9,650 nt of DNA from the NCBI GenBank assembly GCA_045533555.1, contig JAZSHZ010000133.1, positions 1 through 9,650 on the forward strand, given 5' to 3'. Below, one piece after another: positions 1-7,072 of this stretch. The notes under the pieces are model-generated. The model made no database searches. It saw only the letters and a program-made list of their open reading frames with translations, and was not told where the DNA came from. Both the position numbers and the translations under genes were made by a program. The first letter of the stretch is position 1; the number at the start of each line of letters is the position of its first letter. The DNA is from SIG480 sp045533555 (lineage in GTDB: Bacteria; Bacillota; Clostridia; Oscillospirales; JAAYXM01).

Positions 1-2
1 TA

Positions 3-251
3 GTATGTTCTTTCCGTATCTCCGTTCGGTTTTTCCGTGTAGTTGCGTGTCAGACGGTTAAGTTCATCATACACATAGTTTGTTACAGTTTCTTCGTTGT
101 TTTCCGACACGGTCATACTTGCACGGTTTCCGCTTCCGTTGTATGTGTAGTCCGTTATTTTTCCAGTTGACAATGCTTCACGGATTAACATATTCCTTTC
201 GTTATACGAATACGTCTTTACCGTTCCGTCGAAGAATGTTTCGTTATTTGT
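3..251 (-). pseudogene. Rhs/YD-repeat protein fragment, 5'-truncated, continues beyond left edge
   Basis: Read on the minus strand from 251 down to the window edge, the frame is open and encodes about 83 residues of tandem YD-type repeats. YSYNERNMLIRE, YTYNGSGNRASM and YVYDELNRLTR are spaced 21-24 residues apart, and a further RTY starts at the edge. This is the signature of Rhs / wall-associated YD-repeat proteins, large surface or secreted beta-shell proteins that often carry variable C-terminal toxins. The frame is closed upstream by TAA (254-252). The first ATG (191-189) lies inside a repeat with only a crowded AAAGGA before it, and no signal peptide or N-terminal domain precedes the repeats. 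The visible end is therefore most likely a broken or displaced piece rather than a true gene start. Whether a toxin tip or stop follows lies outside the window. The family call is firm; pseudogene status is inferred. Confidence 0.72.
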
Positions 252-361
252 TTATTAATTTTATTGTAGCATATGCAAAGAATACATGTCAATAGGTTCA
301 AAGATGAGCGGGCAGGGAGTCGTAATCCTCAAAAAAACACCATAATATTTCAAATTTACTA

Positions 362-396
362 TTGAGTATTGCATATTAAATGTGGTAAAATATAGT
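362..396 (+). promoter_or_regulatory. Putative sigma-A promoter of glnS-gltX
   Basis: Two overlapping sigma-70/A-like arrangements are visible in an AT-rich stretch. One is TTGAGT (362-367), 18 bp, TAAAAT (386-391). The other is TTGCAT (369-374), 16 bp, TATAGT (391-396). Either would start transcription about 35-45 nt before the glnS ATG. GGAGG at 421-425 is the ribosome binding site, 12 nt before the start codon. No T-box-like leader is present: the untranslated region is too short to hold one. Confidence 0.5.
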
Positions 397-437
397 TTAG
401 AAAATTGTGAACTGCAAAACGGAGGTAGTTTGACATA

Positions 438-2111
438 ATGGACGTTAACACAAACCCAACCAATTTTATCCACGAGGCGATAAATGAAGACATCGCAGAA
501 AAGGGACTTACTAAAATTCACACCCGTTTCCCGCCGGAGCCTAACGGATATCTCCATATCGGAAGCGCAAAGGCAATATGGATTTCGGCAGGTGTTGCTC
601 AGAAATATAACGGGCTCTTCAATCTTCGCTACGACGACACGAACCCCGTCCGCGAGGATGATGAATATGTCCGCTCAATCGAGGAGGATCTCCGCTGGCT
701 CGGTGCAGAGCCCAACGGCGGCATCTTCTATGGCTCGGATTATTTCGATAAGTGCTATGAGTTTGCGATAGACCTCATCAAGCGCGGCAAAGCATATGTT
801 TGCGATCTTTCGGCAGACGAAATGCGCGAATACCGCGGAACACTCACCGAGCCGGGAAAGAACAGCCCCTATCGTGATCGTTCCGTCGAAGAAAATCTCG
901 ATCTTTTCGAGCGTATGAAGAACGGCGAATTTCCGGACGGAAGCCATACTCTCCGCGCAAAGATAGATATGGCATCTCCGAATATGAATATGCGCGACCC
1001 CGCTATCTATAGAATTTTGCATACGCATCACCACCGTCAGGGCGATAAGTGGTGCATCTATCCGCTTTATGACTATGCACACCCGATTCAGGATGCGCTT
1101 GAAGGCATAACTCATTCTCTCTGCTCGATCGAGTTCGAGAATCACCGCCCGCTTTATGACTGGGTCGTCCGTGAAATCGGATTTGAAAATCCGCCGCGTC
1201 AGATTGAGTTCTCCCGCCTTAATGTAACAAACACGGTTATGTCAAAGCGCTATCTCCGCCAGCTCGTCGAAGAAAAACACGTTGACGGTTGGGATGACCC
1301 CCGTATGCCCACGCTTTCGGGTCTCCGTCGCCGTGGCTACACACCGCGCTCCATCCGCAATTTCTGCGAGAGAATCGGCGTATCGAAGGCATATAACACT
1401 GTTGACTATGGATTCCTCGAGCATTGCATCCGTGAAGATCTCAACGAAAATGCTGCTCGTCTTATGGTTGTTCTTCGCCCGATAAAGCTTATCATTGATA
1501 ACTATCCCGAGGGTCAGACAGAGACATTTGATGCGCAGAATAATCCGGCAGACGAAAACAGCGGAACGCATAAGGTAACCTTCTCGCGCGAGCTTTATAT
1601 CGAAGCGGAAGACTTCCTCGCAGAACCGGTCAAGGGATATTTCAGAATGTTCCCGGGCAACGAAGTCAGACTCAAGTACGCATACTATGTAACCTGCAAG
1701 AGTTTTGAGACAGATGAGAACGGCAATGTCACGGTTGTTCACGCGGAATATGACCCCGAATCCCGCGGAGGAGATACGCCCGATAAGCGAAAGGTCAAGG
1801 GAACGATTCATTGGGTATCGGCAGCCGATGCAGTTGATGCAGAGGTTCGCCTCTATGATAATCTCTTCAATGCCGAAAATCCGGGAGAATTCCCGGAGGG
1901 CGGCGCATTCACAGATAACATCAACCCCGATTCGCTTGAAATTCTTTCGAGCTGCAAGTGTGAATCCGCAGTAAAGGCAGGCCTTGGTGACGGACATTAT
2001 CAGTTCCTCCGTAACGGTTATTTCTGCCTTGACAAAAAGCTTTCGAGTGACGATAAGCTCGTGTTCAACAGAACTGTTTCGCTCAAGGATTCATGGGCAA
2101 AGAAAAAATAA
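438..2111 (+). CDS. glnS: Glutaminyl-tRNA synthetase (GlnRS)
   Basis: A cytoplasmic class I aminoacyl-tRNA synthetase that joins glutamine to tRNA-Gln using ATP. The 557 residues match the usual bacterial length (about 554 in E. coli), and the numbering runs in register with the E. coli enzyme. The nucleotide-binding region has FPPEPNGYLHIGS (31-43), and the KMSKS-type loop is VMSKR (267-271). RYDDTNP (64-70), Y211 and C229 (SLCSIEF) correspond to glutamine-pocket residues of E. coli GlnRS. DALEGITHSL, GWDDPRMPT and the LRRRGY segment are further GlnRS hallmarks. Residues from about 343 on form the two beta-barrel anticodon-binding region. The HIGH motif reads HIGS, so its second histidine is Ser43. 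The ATG start has GGAGG upstream and aligns with the expected N-terminus. It is the first gene of an operon with gltX. Confidence 0.97.
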   Translation: MDVNTNPTNFIHEAINEDIAEKGLTKIHTRFPPEPNGYLHIGSAKAIWISAGVAQKYNGLFNLRYDDTNPVREDDEYVRSIEEDLRWLGAEPNGGIFYGSDYFDKCYEFAIDLIKRGKAYVCDLSADEMREYRGTLTEPGKNSPYRDRSVEENLDLFERMKNGEFPDGSHTLRAKIDMASPNMNMRDPAIYRILHTHHHRQGDKWCIYPLYDYAHPIQDALEGITHSLCSIEFENHRPLYDWVVREIGFENPPRQIEFSRLNVTNTVMSKRYLRQLVEEKHVDGWDDPRMPTLSGLRRRGYTPRSIRNFCERIGVSKAYNTVDYGFLEHCIREDLNENAARLMVVLRPIKLIIDNYPEGQTETFDAQNNPADENSGTHKVTFSRELYIEAEDFLAEPVKGYFRMFPGNEVRLKYAYYVTCKSFETDENGNVTVVHAEYDPESRGGDTPDKRKVKGTIHWVSAADAVDAEVRLYDNLFNAENPGEFPEGGAFTDNINPDSLEILSSCKCESAVKAGLGDGHYQFLRNGYFCLDKKLSSDDKLVFNRTVSLKDSWAKKK

Positions 2112-2116
2112 AGTTT

Positions 2117-2120
2117 GAGG
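2117..2120 (+). promoter_or_regulatory. Ribosome binding site of gltX
   Basis: GAGG in the 18-bp glnS-gltX gap, 9 nt before the gltX ATG at 2130. It supports this ATG over the second in-frame ATG two codons downstream and shows that gltX is translated from the same transcript. Confidence 0.7.
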
Positions 2121-2129
2121 TAAAGTTTT

Positions 2130-3605
2130 ATGGATATGAAATTTTTTGAGGATGCAGAGGCTCGCATTCCGAAGGGAAAAGTGAGAACTCGTTTTGCTCC
2201 GAGTCCCACAGGATATATGCACATCGGAAACCTTCGCACAGCTCTTTACACCTATATGATCGCAAAGCACAACGGCGGTGACTTCATCCTCCGCATCGAG
2301 GACACGGACCAGGGGCGTCTTGTTGAGGGTGCAACCGACCTTATATACAGAACTCTCCGCGAAACGGGACTCAACTACGATGAAGGCCCCGATGTCGGCG
2401 GACCTGTCGGTCCTTATGTCCAGAGTGAGCGTATGGGAATGTACAAGCAGTATGCCGAGGTGCTCATTGAGCGCGGCGCAGCTTACCGTTGCTTCTGCGA
2501 AAAAACAGACCATGAGGATAAAGAAGGCGATGCTCCGACAAAATATGACGGACGTTGCTCCCGCCTTTCTCCCGAGGAAATTCAGGCAAAACTCGATGCG
2601 GGTGTTCCTTATGTCATTCGTCAGAAGATGCCCGCAAGCGGAACAACAACTTTCTCTGATGTTGTATACGGTGATATAACTGTCCCGAATGAGGATCTCG
2701 ACGATCAGGTTCTCATCAAGTCGGACGGATTCCCGACATATAACTTCGCAAACGTAATTGATGACCATCTTATGGGCATAACACACGTTGTAAGAGGTTC
2801 GGAATATCTTTCATCTGCTCCGAAATATAACCTTCTTTATGAAGCATTCGGCTGGGAGATACCGACATATGTCCATTGCTCACCCGTTATGAAGGATGCT
2901 CAGCATAAGCTTTCAAAGCGCAATGGCGACCCGTCATATGAAGACCTTATAAATGAAGGCTATCTCAAGGATGCGGTTGTAAACTATGTAACGCTTCTTG
3001 GATGGAGTCCGGGAGGAGAGCAGGAAATATTCTCGCTTTCCGAGCTTGTTGATATCTTTGAACTCAAGGGAATTTCAAAATCTCCCGCGATCTTCGATGT
3101 CGCAAAGCTTAAATACATAAATGCGGAGTATATCCGTGCAATGACGCCGGAGCAGTTTGCCGAGGTTGCGCGCCCCTATATCAGACAGGGAGTTAAGAAT
3201 CCCGACATCAATCCCGACCTTATTGCTCCGCTTCTTCAGCAGCGCTGCGAGCGTCTTGCAGATATTCCCGAGCAGGTAGATTTCTTCGATGCTGTTCCCG
3301 AATATGACAGTGAGATGTATTTCCATAAGAAGATGAAGACAAATGCGGAAACCGCGCTTGTAACTCTCCGTGAGCTTCGCCCTGTCATCGAGGGAATAAA
3401 CGATTGGTCATTTGAAACGATCCACGATACGCTCTTTGCATATATTGCGGAGAAGGAGCTTAAAAACGGATTCGTTCTCTGGCCGCTTCGTACGGCACTT
3501 TCGGGTAAACAGGTAACTCCGGGTGGCGGCGTTGAATTCTGCCATATTCTCGGAAAAGAAGAGACACTTCGCCGAATCGATGCGGCAATAGAAAAATTAT
3601 CCTGA
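2130..3605 (+). CDS. gltX: Glutamyl-tRNA synthetase (GluRS)
   Basis: A cytoplasmic class I synthetase that charges tRNA-Glu with glutamate, feeding protein synthesis and, where present, tRNA-dependent tetrapyrrole synthesis. The 491 residues are typical for bacterial GluRS. RFAPSPTGYMHIGN (21-34) is the HIGH-region motif and LRIEDTDQ (54-61) the glutamate-binding segment. C121-x-C123 with YDGRC (139-143) resembles the zinc-site region of E. coli-type GluRS. GFPTYNFANVIDDH (200-213) and the KLSKR loop (260-264, followed by NGD) complete the catalytic core. The C-terminal half is the helical anticodon-binding domain. It sits 18 bp behind glnS and is followed by a terminator, so the two form a bicistronic operon. 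With GlnRS present, this GluRS may be the discriminating kind, but the residues that decide this cannot be judged reliably by eye. Confidence 0.97.
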   Translation: MDMKFFEDAEARIPKGKVRTRFAPSPTGYMHIGNLRTALYTYMIAKHNGGDFILRIEDTDQGRLVEGATDLIYRTLRETGLNYDEGPDVGGPVGPYVQSERMGMYKQYAEVLIERGAAYRCFCEKTDHEDKEGDAPTKYDGRCSRLSPEEIQAKLDAGVPYVIRQKMPASGTTTFSDVVYGDITVPNEDLDDQVLIKSDGFPTYNFANVIDDHLMGITHVVRGSEYLSSAPKYNLLYEAFGWEIPTYVHCSPVMKDAQHKLSKRNGDPSYEDLINEGYLKDAVVNYVTLLGWSPGGEQEIFSLSELVDIFELKGISKSPAIFDVAKLKYINAEYIRAMTPEQFAEVARPYIRQGVKNPDINPDLIAPLLQQRCERLADIPEQVDFFDAVPEYDSEMYFHKKMKTNAETALVTLRELRPVIEGINDWSFETIHDTLFAYIAEKELKNGFVLWPLRTALSGKQVTPGGGVEFCHILGKEETLRRIDAAIEKLS

Positions 3606-3613
3606 AAATAGGC

Positions 3614-3641
3614 AAAAGCAGGTCGGAAGGCCTGCTTTTTC
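3614..3641 (+). terminator. Rho-independent terminator of glnS-gltX
   Basis: The arms AAAAGCAGG (3614-3622) and CCTGCTTTT (3631-3639) are perfectly complementary around an 8-nt loop, and the 3' arm runs into a T-tract. It starts 8 nt after the gltX stop codon. Confidence 0.88.
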
Positions 3642-3651
3642 TTCAAAGTTC

Positions 3652-3680
3652 TTTATAGCAGTTGCGAAATATGCTATAAT
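3652..3680 (+). promoter_or_regulatory. Promoter of the exonuclease gene (extended -10)
   Basis: A perfect TATAAT (3675-3680) is preceded by TGC, making an extended -10 element. A weak TTTATA -35 (3652-3657) lies 17 bp upstream. Transcription would start near 3687, leaving a 5' UTR of about 115-120 nt before the ATG at 3804. Confidence 0.65.
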
Positions 3681-3724
3681 ACACTATCCGGCAAAGATTG
3701 TCGCAATCGTATGATTTTTTATAG

Positions 3725-3797
3725 TTATCCCTGCGATAAAACGGAAGAGTGCGGCATTATAAATATAAAAATCGTGGGTTATATGAGAAAGGGATAA
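3725..3797 (+). promoter_or_regulatory. Possible SD-sequestering leader structure
   Basis: TTATCCCT (3725-3732) is a perfect 8-nt complement of AGGGATAA (3790-3797). The latter contains the purine-rich ribosome binding site (AAAGGGA, 3788-3794) of the exonuclease gene. Pairing across the 57-nt loop would hide that site. A separate small hairpin, GATTG-TCG-CAATC, lies upstream at about 3697-3709. A four-codon frame, ATG AGA AAG GGA TAA (3783-3797), also spans the ribosome binding site. The complementarity is seen; regulation is inferred. Confidence 0.3.
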
Positions 3798-3803
3798 AGA
3801 AAT

Positions 3804-4451
3804 ATGGGCAAATATGTGATCGTCGATCTTGAAATGTGCCATGTGCCGTATGGACCGAAGCGGGAGATGTTCAATTGGAGAAGTGAGCTCATCCAGATCG
3901 GTGCCGTTGTCGTAAATGAAGAACTGGAAACGGCCGATGAGTTTATGACTTTTGTTGCGCCCGAATTCGGAGAAATCGATTCGGAGATAGAAGAACTTAC
4001 GGGTATATCAAAATCCGATGTTGACGGCGCACCTCGGATTGATGAAGCGCTTCGTATGTTTCTTGATTGGTTGCCAGATGATTCCGAGCTGGTTTCGTGG
4101 AGCGAAAACGATGAATTGCAGATAAGGCGGGAACTTGAAGCAAAGGGAATTGCGATTGAAGGAATGGATTATTATCTCGATAGCTGGATAGACTGTCAAG
4201 AAACCTTCAGCGAAAAAATGGACGCGCAAAAAATATATAAGCTGTCGGAAGCACTGATAATTTCTGATATAAACTATGATGAAAATCAGCACGATGCACT
4301 TGTCGACGCAAAGAATACGGCACAGCTCTTTGTAAAAATGCAGAAAGAGCCTGTGCTTAAGCTCAATCCGTATTATTCAAATGAAGCGGAAGAGGACATG
4401 TCAAACAATCCCTTTGCGGCGTTGCTTGCAGGATATTTTGATGAAGATTGA
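3804..4451 (+). CDS. DEDDh-family 3'-5' exonuclease (DnaQ/RNase T-like fold)
   Basis: A predicted two-metal 3'-5' exonuclease acting on RNA or DNA in the cytoplasm. All core acidic residues are visible: ExoI is VDLEMC with D8 and E10, ExoII is SWSENDELQI with D103, and ExoIII is HDALVDAKNT with H163 and D168. The H-x4-D spacing makes it DEDDh type. The strand and helix around TGISKSDVDGAP (66-77) are also typical. At 215 residues it is a stand-alone exonuclease domain with a short acidic tail (about 181-215), without polymerase, helicase or BRCT parts. It most resembles the KapD / ERI-1-like exonucleases of Firmicutes, but the natural substrate is unknown. It has its own extended -10 promoter and long leader and looks monocistronic. 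The ATG at 3804 is preceded by AAAGGGA and begins right at the first beta strand. Confidence 0.88.
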   Translation: MGKYVIVDLEMCHVPYGPKREMFNWRSELIQIGAVVVNEELETADEFMTFVAPEFGEIDSEIEELTGISKSDVDGAPRIDEALRMFLDWLPDDSELVSWSENDELQIRRELEAKGIAIEGMDYYLDSWIDCQETFSEKMDAQKIYKLSEALIISDINYDENQHDALVDAKNTAQLFVKMQKEPVLKLNPYYSNEAEEDMSNNPFAALLAGYFDED

Positions 4452-4452
4452 T

Positions 4453-4485
4453 AAAAACAGGAAGACTTGTTCTCATGTTTTTTCT
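4453..4485 (+). terminator. Weak possible terminator after the exonuclease gene
   Basis: AAAAACA (4453-4459) can pair with TGTTTTT (4476-4482), with an inner GAA/TTC pairing, and the 3' arm is T-rich. The stem is almost all A-T, so any termination would be partial. Confidence 0.35.
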
Positions 4486-4486
4486 C

Positions 4487-4523
4487 TTTAAAAAGGGCGA
4501 TAAATATGCTATACTATTATAAT
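4487..4523 (+). promoter_or_regulatory. Promoter of the transporter / TIM-barrel / radical SAM operon
   Basis: TTTAAA (4487-4492), 17 bp, then TGC-TATACT with the -10 at 4510-4515, gives another extended -10 arrangement. A second -10-like TATAAT lies at 4518-4523. The start point would be about 25-35 nt before the GTG start at 4552. Confidence 0.55.
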
Positions 4524-4538
4524 AGAAGTTCAGACTAC

Positions 4539-4547
4539 AGGAGGTGA
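4539..4547 (+). promoter_or_regulatory. Strong ribosome binding site deciding a GTG start
   Basis: AGGAGGTGA is a near-perfect anti-16S match ending 4 nt before GTG 4552, with 7 nt between GGAGG and the start codon. It fixes the non-ATG start of the transporter gene. Confidence 0.85.
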
Positions 4548-4551
4548 GAAG

Positions 4552-5283
4552 GTGCCCGGGATTACGCAGATAATATTACTTGTGCTCGTTGGAGTCGGAG
4601 CAGGCTTTGTTCAGCGCGTCAGCGGTTTTGGGCTTGGCATCTTTGCGATGCTTTTTCTTCCTCATTTTATGCCGACGCATACGGCAGCTGCGGCGGTATC
4701 GTGCCTTTTTTCAAGTGGGACGTCGACTTATAACGCCGCAAAATATCGAAAAAACATACCGTTCAAAACCATAATTCCTTTGCTTGCGGCTGCGTGCATC
4801 ATGATTCCTGTTGCGGTATATTTTGCATCGTCCGTGTCGGGAAGATTTTTTAAAATCTTTTTCGGTTCTGTTCTCGTGCTTCTGAGTATATATTTCCTGT
4901 TTTTTGACAGCAAAATAAAAATCAGACCGACGGTAACAAACGGAATTATCGCAGGCGGAATAAGCGGCATACTCAATGGTCTGTTTTCAACGGGAGGTCC
5001 GCCTGTTGTGTTATATCTCACTCACGCGGCAAAGGATAAGGAATCATATTTTGCAGGCATTCAGTTTTTCTTTTGTCTGACGAATATTTATTCTGTGATA
5101 TTCAGATTGATAAACGGAAATCTCACTGCGAATGTCCTCATATCTGCGGCAATAGGCTTTGTCGGGTGTATGGCGGGTGATTTTATCGGCAGATTCGTTT
5201 TTGACAAGCTAGATGCCGCAAAATTCAAAAGAATAATATATATCGGAATGGCCTTAAGCGGAATTCTTATGATAGTGAACTGA
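4552..5283 (+). CDS. TauE/SafE-family (DUF81) membrane transporter
   Basis: A predicted integral membrane protein of 243 residues with about seven to eight hydrophobic segments, roughly at 5-20, 24-40, 43-57, 73-95, 100-118, 128-147, 166-186, 194-214 and 224-242. The family is built from two related halves. The conserved glycine-rich signatures are visible as QRVSGFGLGIFAM (21-33) in the first half and GISGILNGLFSTGGPP (136-151) in the second. Known relatives move sulfite, sulfonates, sulfoacetate or other small organic anions across the cytoplasmic membrane, but substrates vary and cannot be predicted here. The start is GTG, backed by a near-perfect ribosome binding site. It is the first gene of a three-gene operon, and the next start lies only 16 bp past its stop, so the compound it moves is plausibly the substrate or product of the two downstream enzymes. 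Confidence 0.88.
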   Translation: MPGITQIILLVLVGVGAGFVQRVSGFGLGIFAMLFLPHFMPTHTAAAAVSCLFSSGTSTYNAAKYRKNIPFKTIIPLLAAACIMIPVAVYFASSVSGRFFKIFFGSVLVLLSIYFLFFDSKIKIRPTVTNGIIAGGISGILNGLFSTGGPPVVLYLTHAAKDKESYFAGIQFFFCLTNIYSVIFRLINGNLTANVLISAAIGFVGCMAGDFIGRFVFDKLDAAKFKRIIYIGMALSGILMIVN

Positions 5284-5299
5284 AACAGGAGGATGAAAA

Positions 5300-6163
5300 A
5301 TGAAAATATCGACGGAGATATGGTCTGCCGCTAAAATAATCGGCGAAGAAAAGGCGATAGAATATTATGCAAAAGCAGGCTTTGATGCCTGGGATTTTTC
5401 GATGTTTGAAATGTGCAGGTATGACAGAGTGGCAAACTGCGTTAAGCCGAGCTCTCATCCGCTCTCGGGAAATGAATGGGAAGCGTTTGCAAAGAGACTT
5501 GCGCGCGTTGCATCCGATTGCGGAATTTTCTGCAATCAGTCGCATGCCCCGTTTCCGAGCAAATATGCCGATGTGCGCTCATATTATAAGCGCGCGATAG
5601 AATGCACCGCAATTGTGGGTGGCGATATTTGTGTCATCCATCCCGATAACGACAAATCAGCCGCGGAGAATGCGGAGATGTATTATGAGATCCTCGGTTT
5701 TGCAAAGAGCTGCAATGTAAGAATTGCGACAGAGAATATGTGGAACTGGGATTCCGAAAAGGATGAGTCCTCCTTTGCCGCGTGTGCGACACCCGCAAGC
5801 TTTTGCGAGCATATCGATATAATAAACGACCCGTTTTTTGTCGCTTGTCTTGATATTGGTCATGCCGAAATGCGTGGCTCGCAGACGAGTGCCACAGAAA
5901 TGATAAAAGCACTCGGAAGCCGCCTTAAAGCTCTCCACATACACGATAATAACAAATGGAAGGATTCGCATCAGCTTCCGTTCACAATGGATGTTGATTT
6001 TGTTCCGATCGTGGATGCGCTTCGTGAAGTCGGATATGACGGGGTGTTCACCCTTGAGGCTGATCAGTGGCTTTCGGGAAGGACTTCTGAAAATATTTTT
6101 GAGGGAATTGAAGAGATGCATTCGGTCGCAAGGCGTCTCGCCGATATGTTTGAAGCAAAATGA
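5300..6163 (+). CDS. Sugar phosphate isomerase/epimerase-like TIM-barrel protein
   Basis: A 287-residue protein of the xylose-isomerase-like TIM-barrel family (AP_endonuc_2 type), a group that holds sugar isomerases, epimerases, inosose dehydratases and endonuclease IV. Likely metal ligands and catalytic residues sit at the ends of successive barrel strands: H82 (NQSHAPF), H114 (CVIHPDN), E145 (ATENMW), D185 and H188 (LDIGHAE), H213/H215/D216 (LHIHDNN) and E253 (TLEAD). The LDIGHAE and HIHDN motifs favour a small-molecule isomerase/epimerase over a DNA repair nuclease. The nine-ligand zinc pattern of Nfo is not apparent. Reaction and substrate are unknown. An AGGAGG ribosome binding site stands before the ATG. 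The 3' end overlaps the next gene by 4 bp (ATGA), which suggests translational coupling. Confidence 0.88.
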   Translation: MKISTEIWSAAKIIGEEKAIEYYAKAGFDAWDFSMFEMCRYDRVANCVKPSSHPLSGNEWEAFAKRLARVASDCGIFCNQSHAPFPSKYADVRSYYKRAIECTAIVGGDICVIHPDNDKSAAENAEMYYEILGFAKSCNVRIATENMWNWDSEKDESSFAACATPASFCEHIDIINDPFFVACLDIGHAEMRGSQTSATEMIKALGSRLKALHIHDNNKWKDSHQLPFTMDVDFVPIVDALREVGYDGVFTLEADQWLSGRTSENIFEGIEEMHSVARRLADMFEAK

Positions 6164-7068
6164 CGGCAGTGGAAAAGGAAAAAATGCTCCGGGAATGCAG
6201 GCTTTGTCCGCGCGAGTGTAAGGTAAACAGGCTTTACGGTGAAGTGGGGTTTTGCGGAGCGGGAGCAAAGGCAAAAATTGCGCGTGCGGCATTGCACTTC
6301 TGGGAAGAACCTTGCATTTCGGGTGATGAAGGCTCGGGAACGGTGTTTTTTTCGTGCTGTAATATGAAGTGTATCTACTGCCAGAACTATGGAATAAGTA
6401 CGCAGAACCGCGGGATGGAATTATCCTCCGATGACCTTGCGGAAAAGTTTCTTGGATTGCAGGAATTGGGGGCAAATAATATAAATCTTGTCACGCCGAC
6501 GCATTTTATACCACAGGTGATCGATGCGATTTCAATTGCAAAAATGCGGGGGCTCAGGCTTCCGATCGTTTATAACTGCGGAGGATATGAAAGTGTCGAT
6601 GCGCTCAGGCTTCTTTCGGGATATATTGATGTCTATATGCCGGATATGAAATATTATAAAGATAAATATGCAGTTGAATTTTCTTCTGCGCCGAATTATT
6701 TCGAAATTGCAAAAAAAGCGATAGCGGAAATGTTTGCGCAGGTGGGAAAGCCATGCTTTGATGAAAGAGGTATAATGCAAAAAGGCGTAATAGTGCGTCA
6801 TATGATGCTTCCGGGGCTTATGTTTGACACGAAGAAGATAATTGATTATCTTTATAAAACCTATGGCGATGATATTTATATAAGCCTTATGAGCCAATAT
6901 ACGCCAATGCCGAATGTTTCGGGAAATGCAAAACTCAACAGGCGGATTCCGGAAGAATATTATGATGCAATGGTAGAGTATTGCGCGGAAAAGGGAATAA
7001 GAAGCGCTTTCATTCAGGATGGAAGCTCTGCAACGGAAAGCTTCATACCGGAGTTCAATCTTGAATAA
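6160..7068 (+). CDS. Radical SAM protein, PflX/PflA-like (COG1313 type)
   Basis: A predicted SAM-dependent iron-sulfur enzyme. The cluster motif is CNMKCIYC (67-74), the canonical C-x3-C-x2-C with an aromatic residue before the last Cys. An N-terminal cysteine group, C13-x2-C16-x3-C20 with NR and GFCG (C32), is typical of the PflX branch (homologues of pyruvate formate-lyase activase) and may hold a second metal or cluster. YNCGGYES, MPDMKYY and HMMLPG are further family hallmarks. The length of 302 aa is normal. Family members are suspected glycyl-radical-enzyme activases or radical modifiers, but most are uncharacterised, and no glycyl radical enzyme is in this window. The ATG at 6160 overlaps the previous stop. 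An in-frame ATG at 6184 with AAAAGG just upstream (6173-6178) has the better ribosome binding site and begins just before the first Cys, so it may be the true start. Confidence 0.9.
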   Translation: MTAVEKEKMLRECRLCPRECKVNRLYGEVGFCGAGAKAKIARAALHFWEEPCISGDEGSGTVFFSCCNMKCIYCQNYGISTQNRGMELSSDDLAEKFLGLQELGANNINLVTPTHFIPQVIDAISIAKMRGLRLPIVYNCGGYESVDALRLLSGYIDVYMPDMKYYKDKYAVEFSSAPNYFEIAKKAIAEMFAQVGKPCFDERGIMQKGVIVRHMMLPGLMFDTKKIIDYLYKTYGDDIYISLMSQYTPMPNVSGNAKLNRRIPEEYYDAMVEYCAEKGIRSAFIQDGSSATESFIPEFNLE

Positions 7069-7072
7069 GAAA

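Noticed and set aside
80..557. Small plus and minus frames between the Rhs remnant and glnS
   Set aside because: One is antisense to the YD repeats; the other runs antisense into glnS. Neither has a ribosome binding site or protein-like composition.
1242..1997. A 251-codon open frame on the minus strand inside glnS
   Set aside because: It lies wholly opposite a confidently identified synthetase, has no ribosome binding site, and its cysteine-rich translation is typical of an antisense shadow.
2091..2786. A 231-codon minus-strand frame opposite gltX
   Set aside because: Shadow of gltX codon bias; no ribosome binding site and no domain.
5657..6475. A 272-codon minus-strand frame across the TIM-barrel and radical SAM genes
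   Set aside because: Spans two genes with strong motifs on the other strand; no family features.
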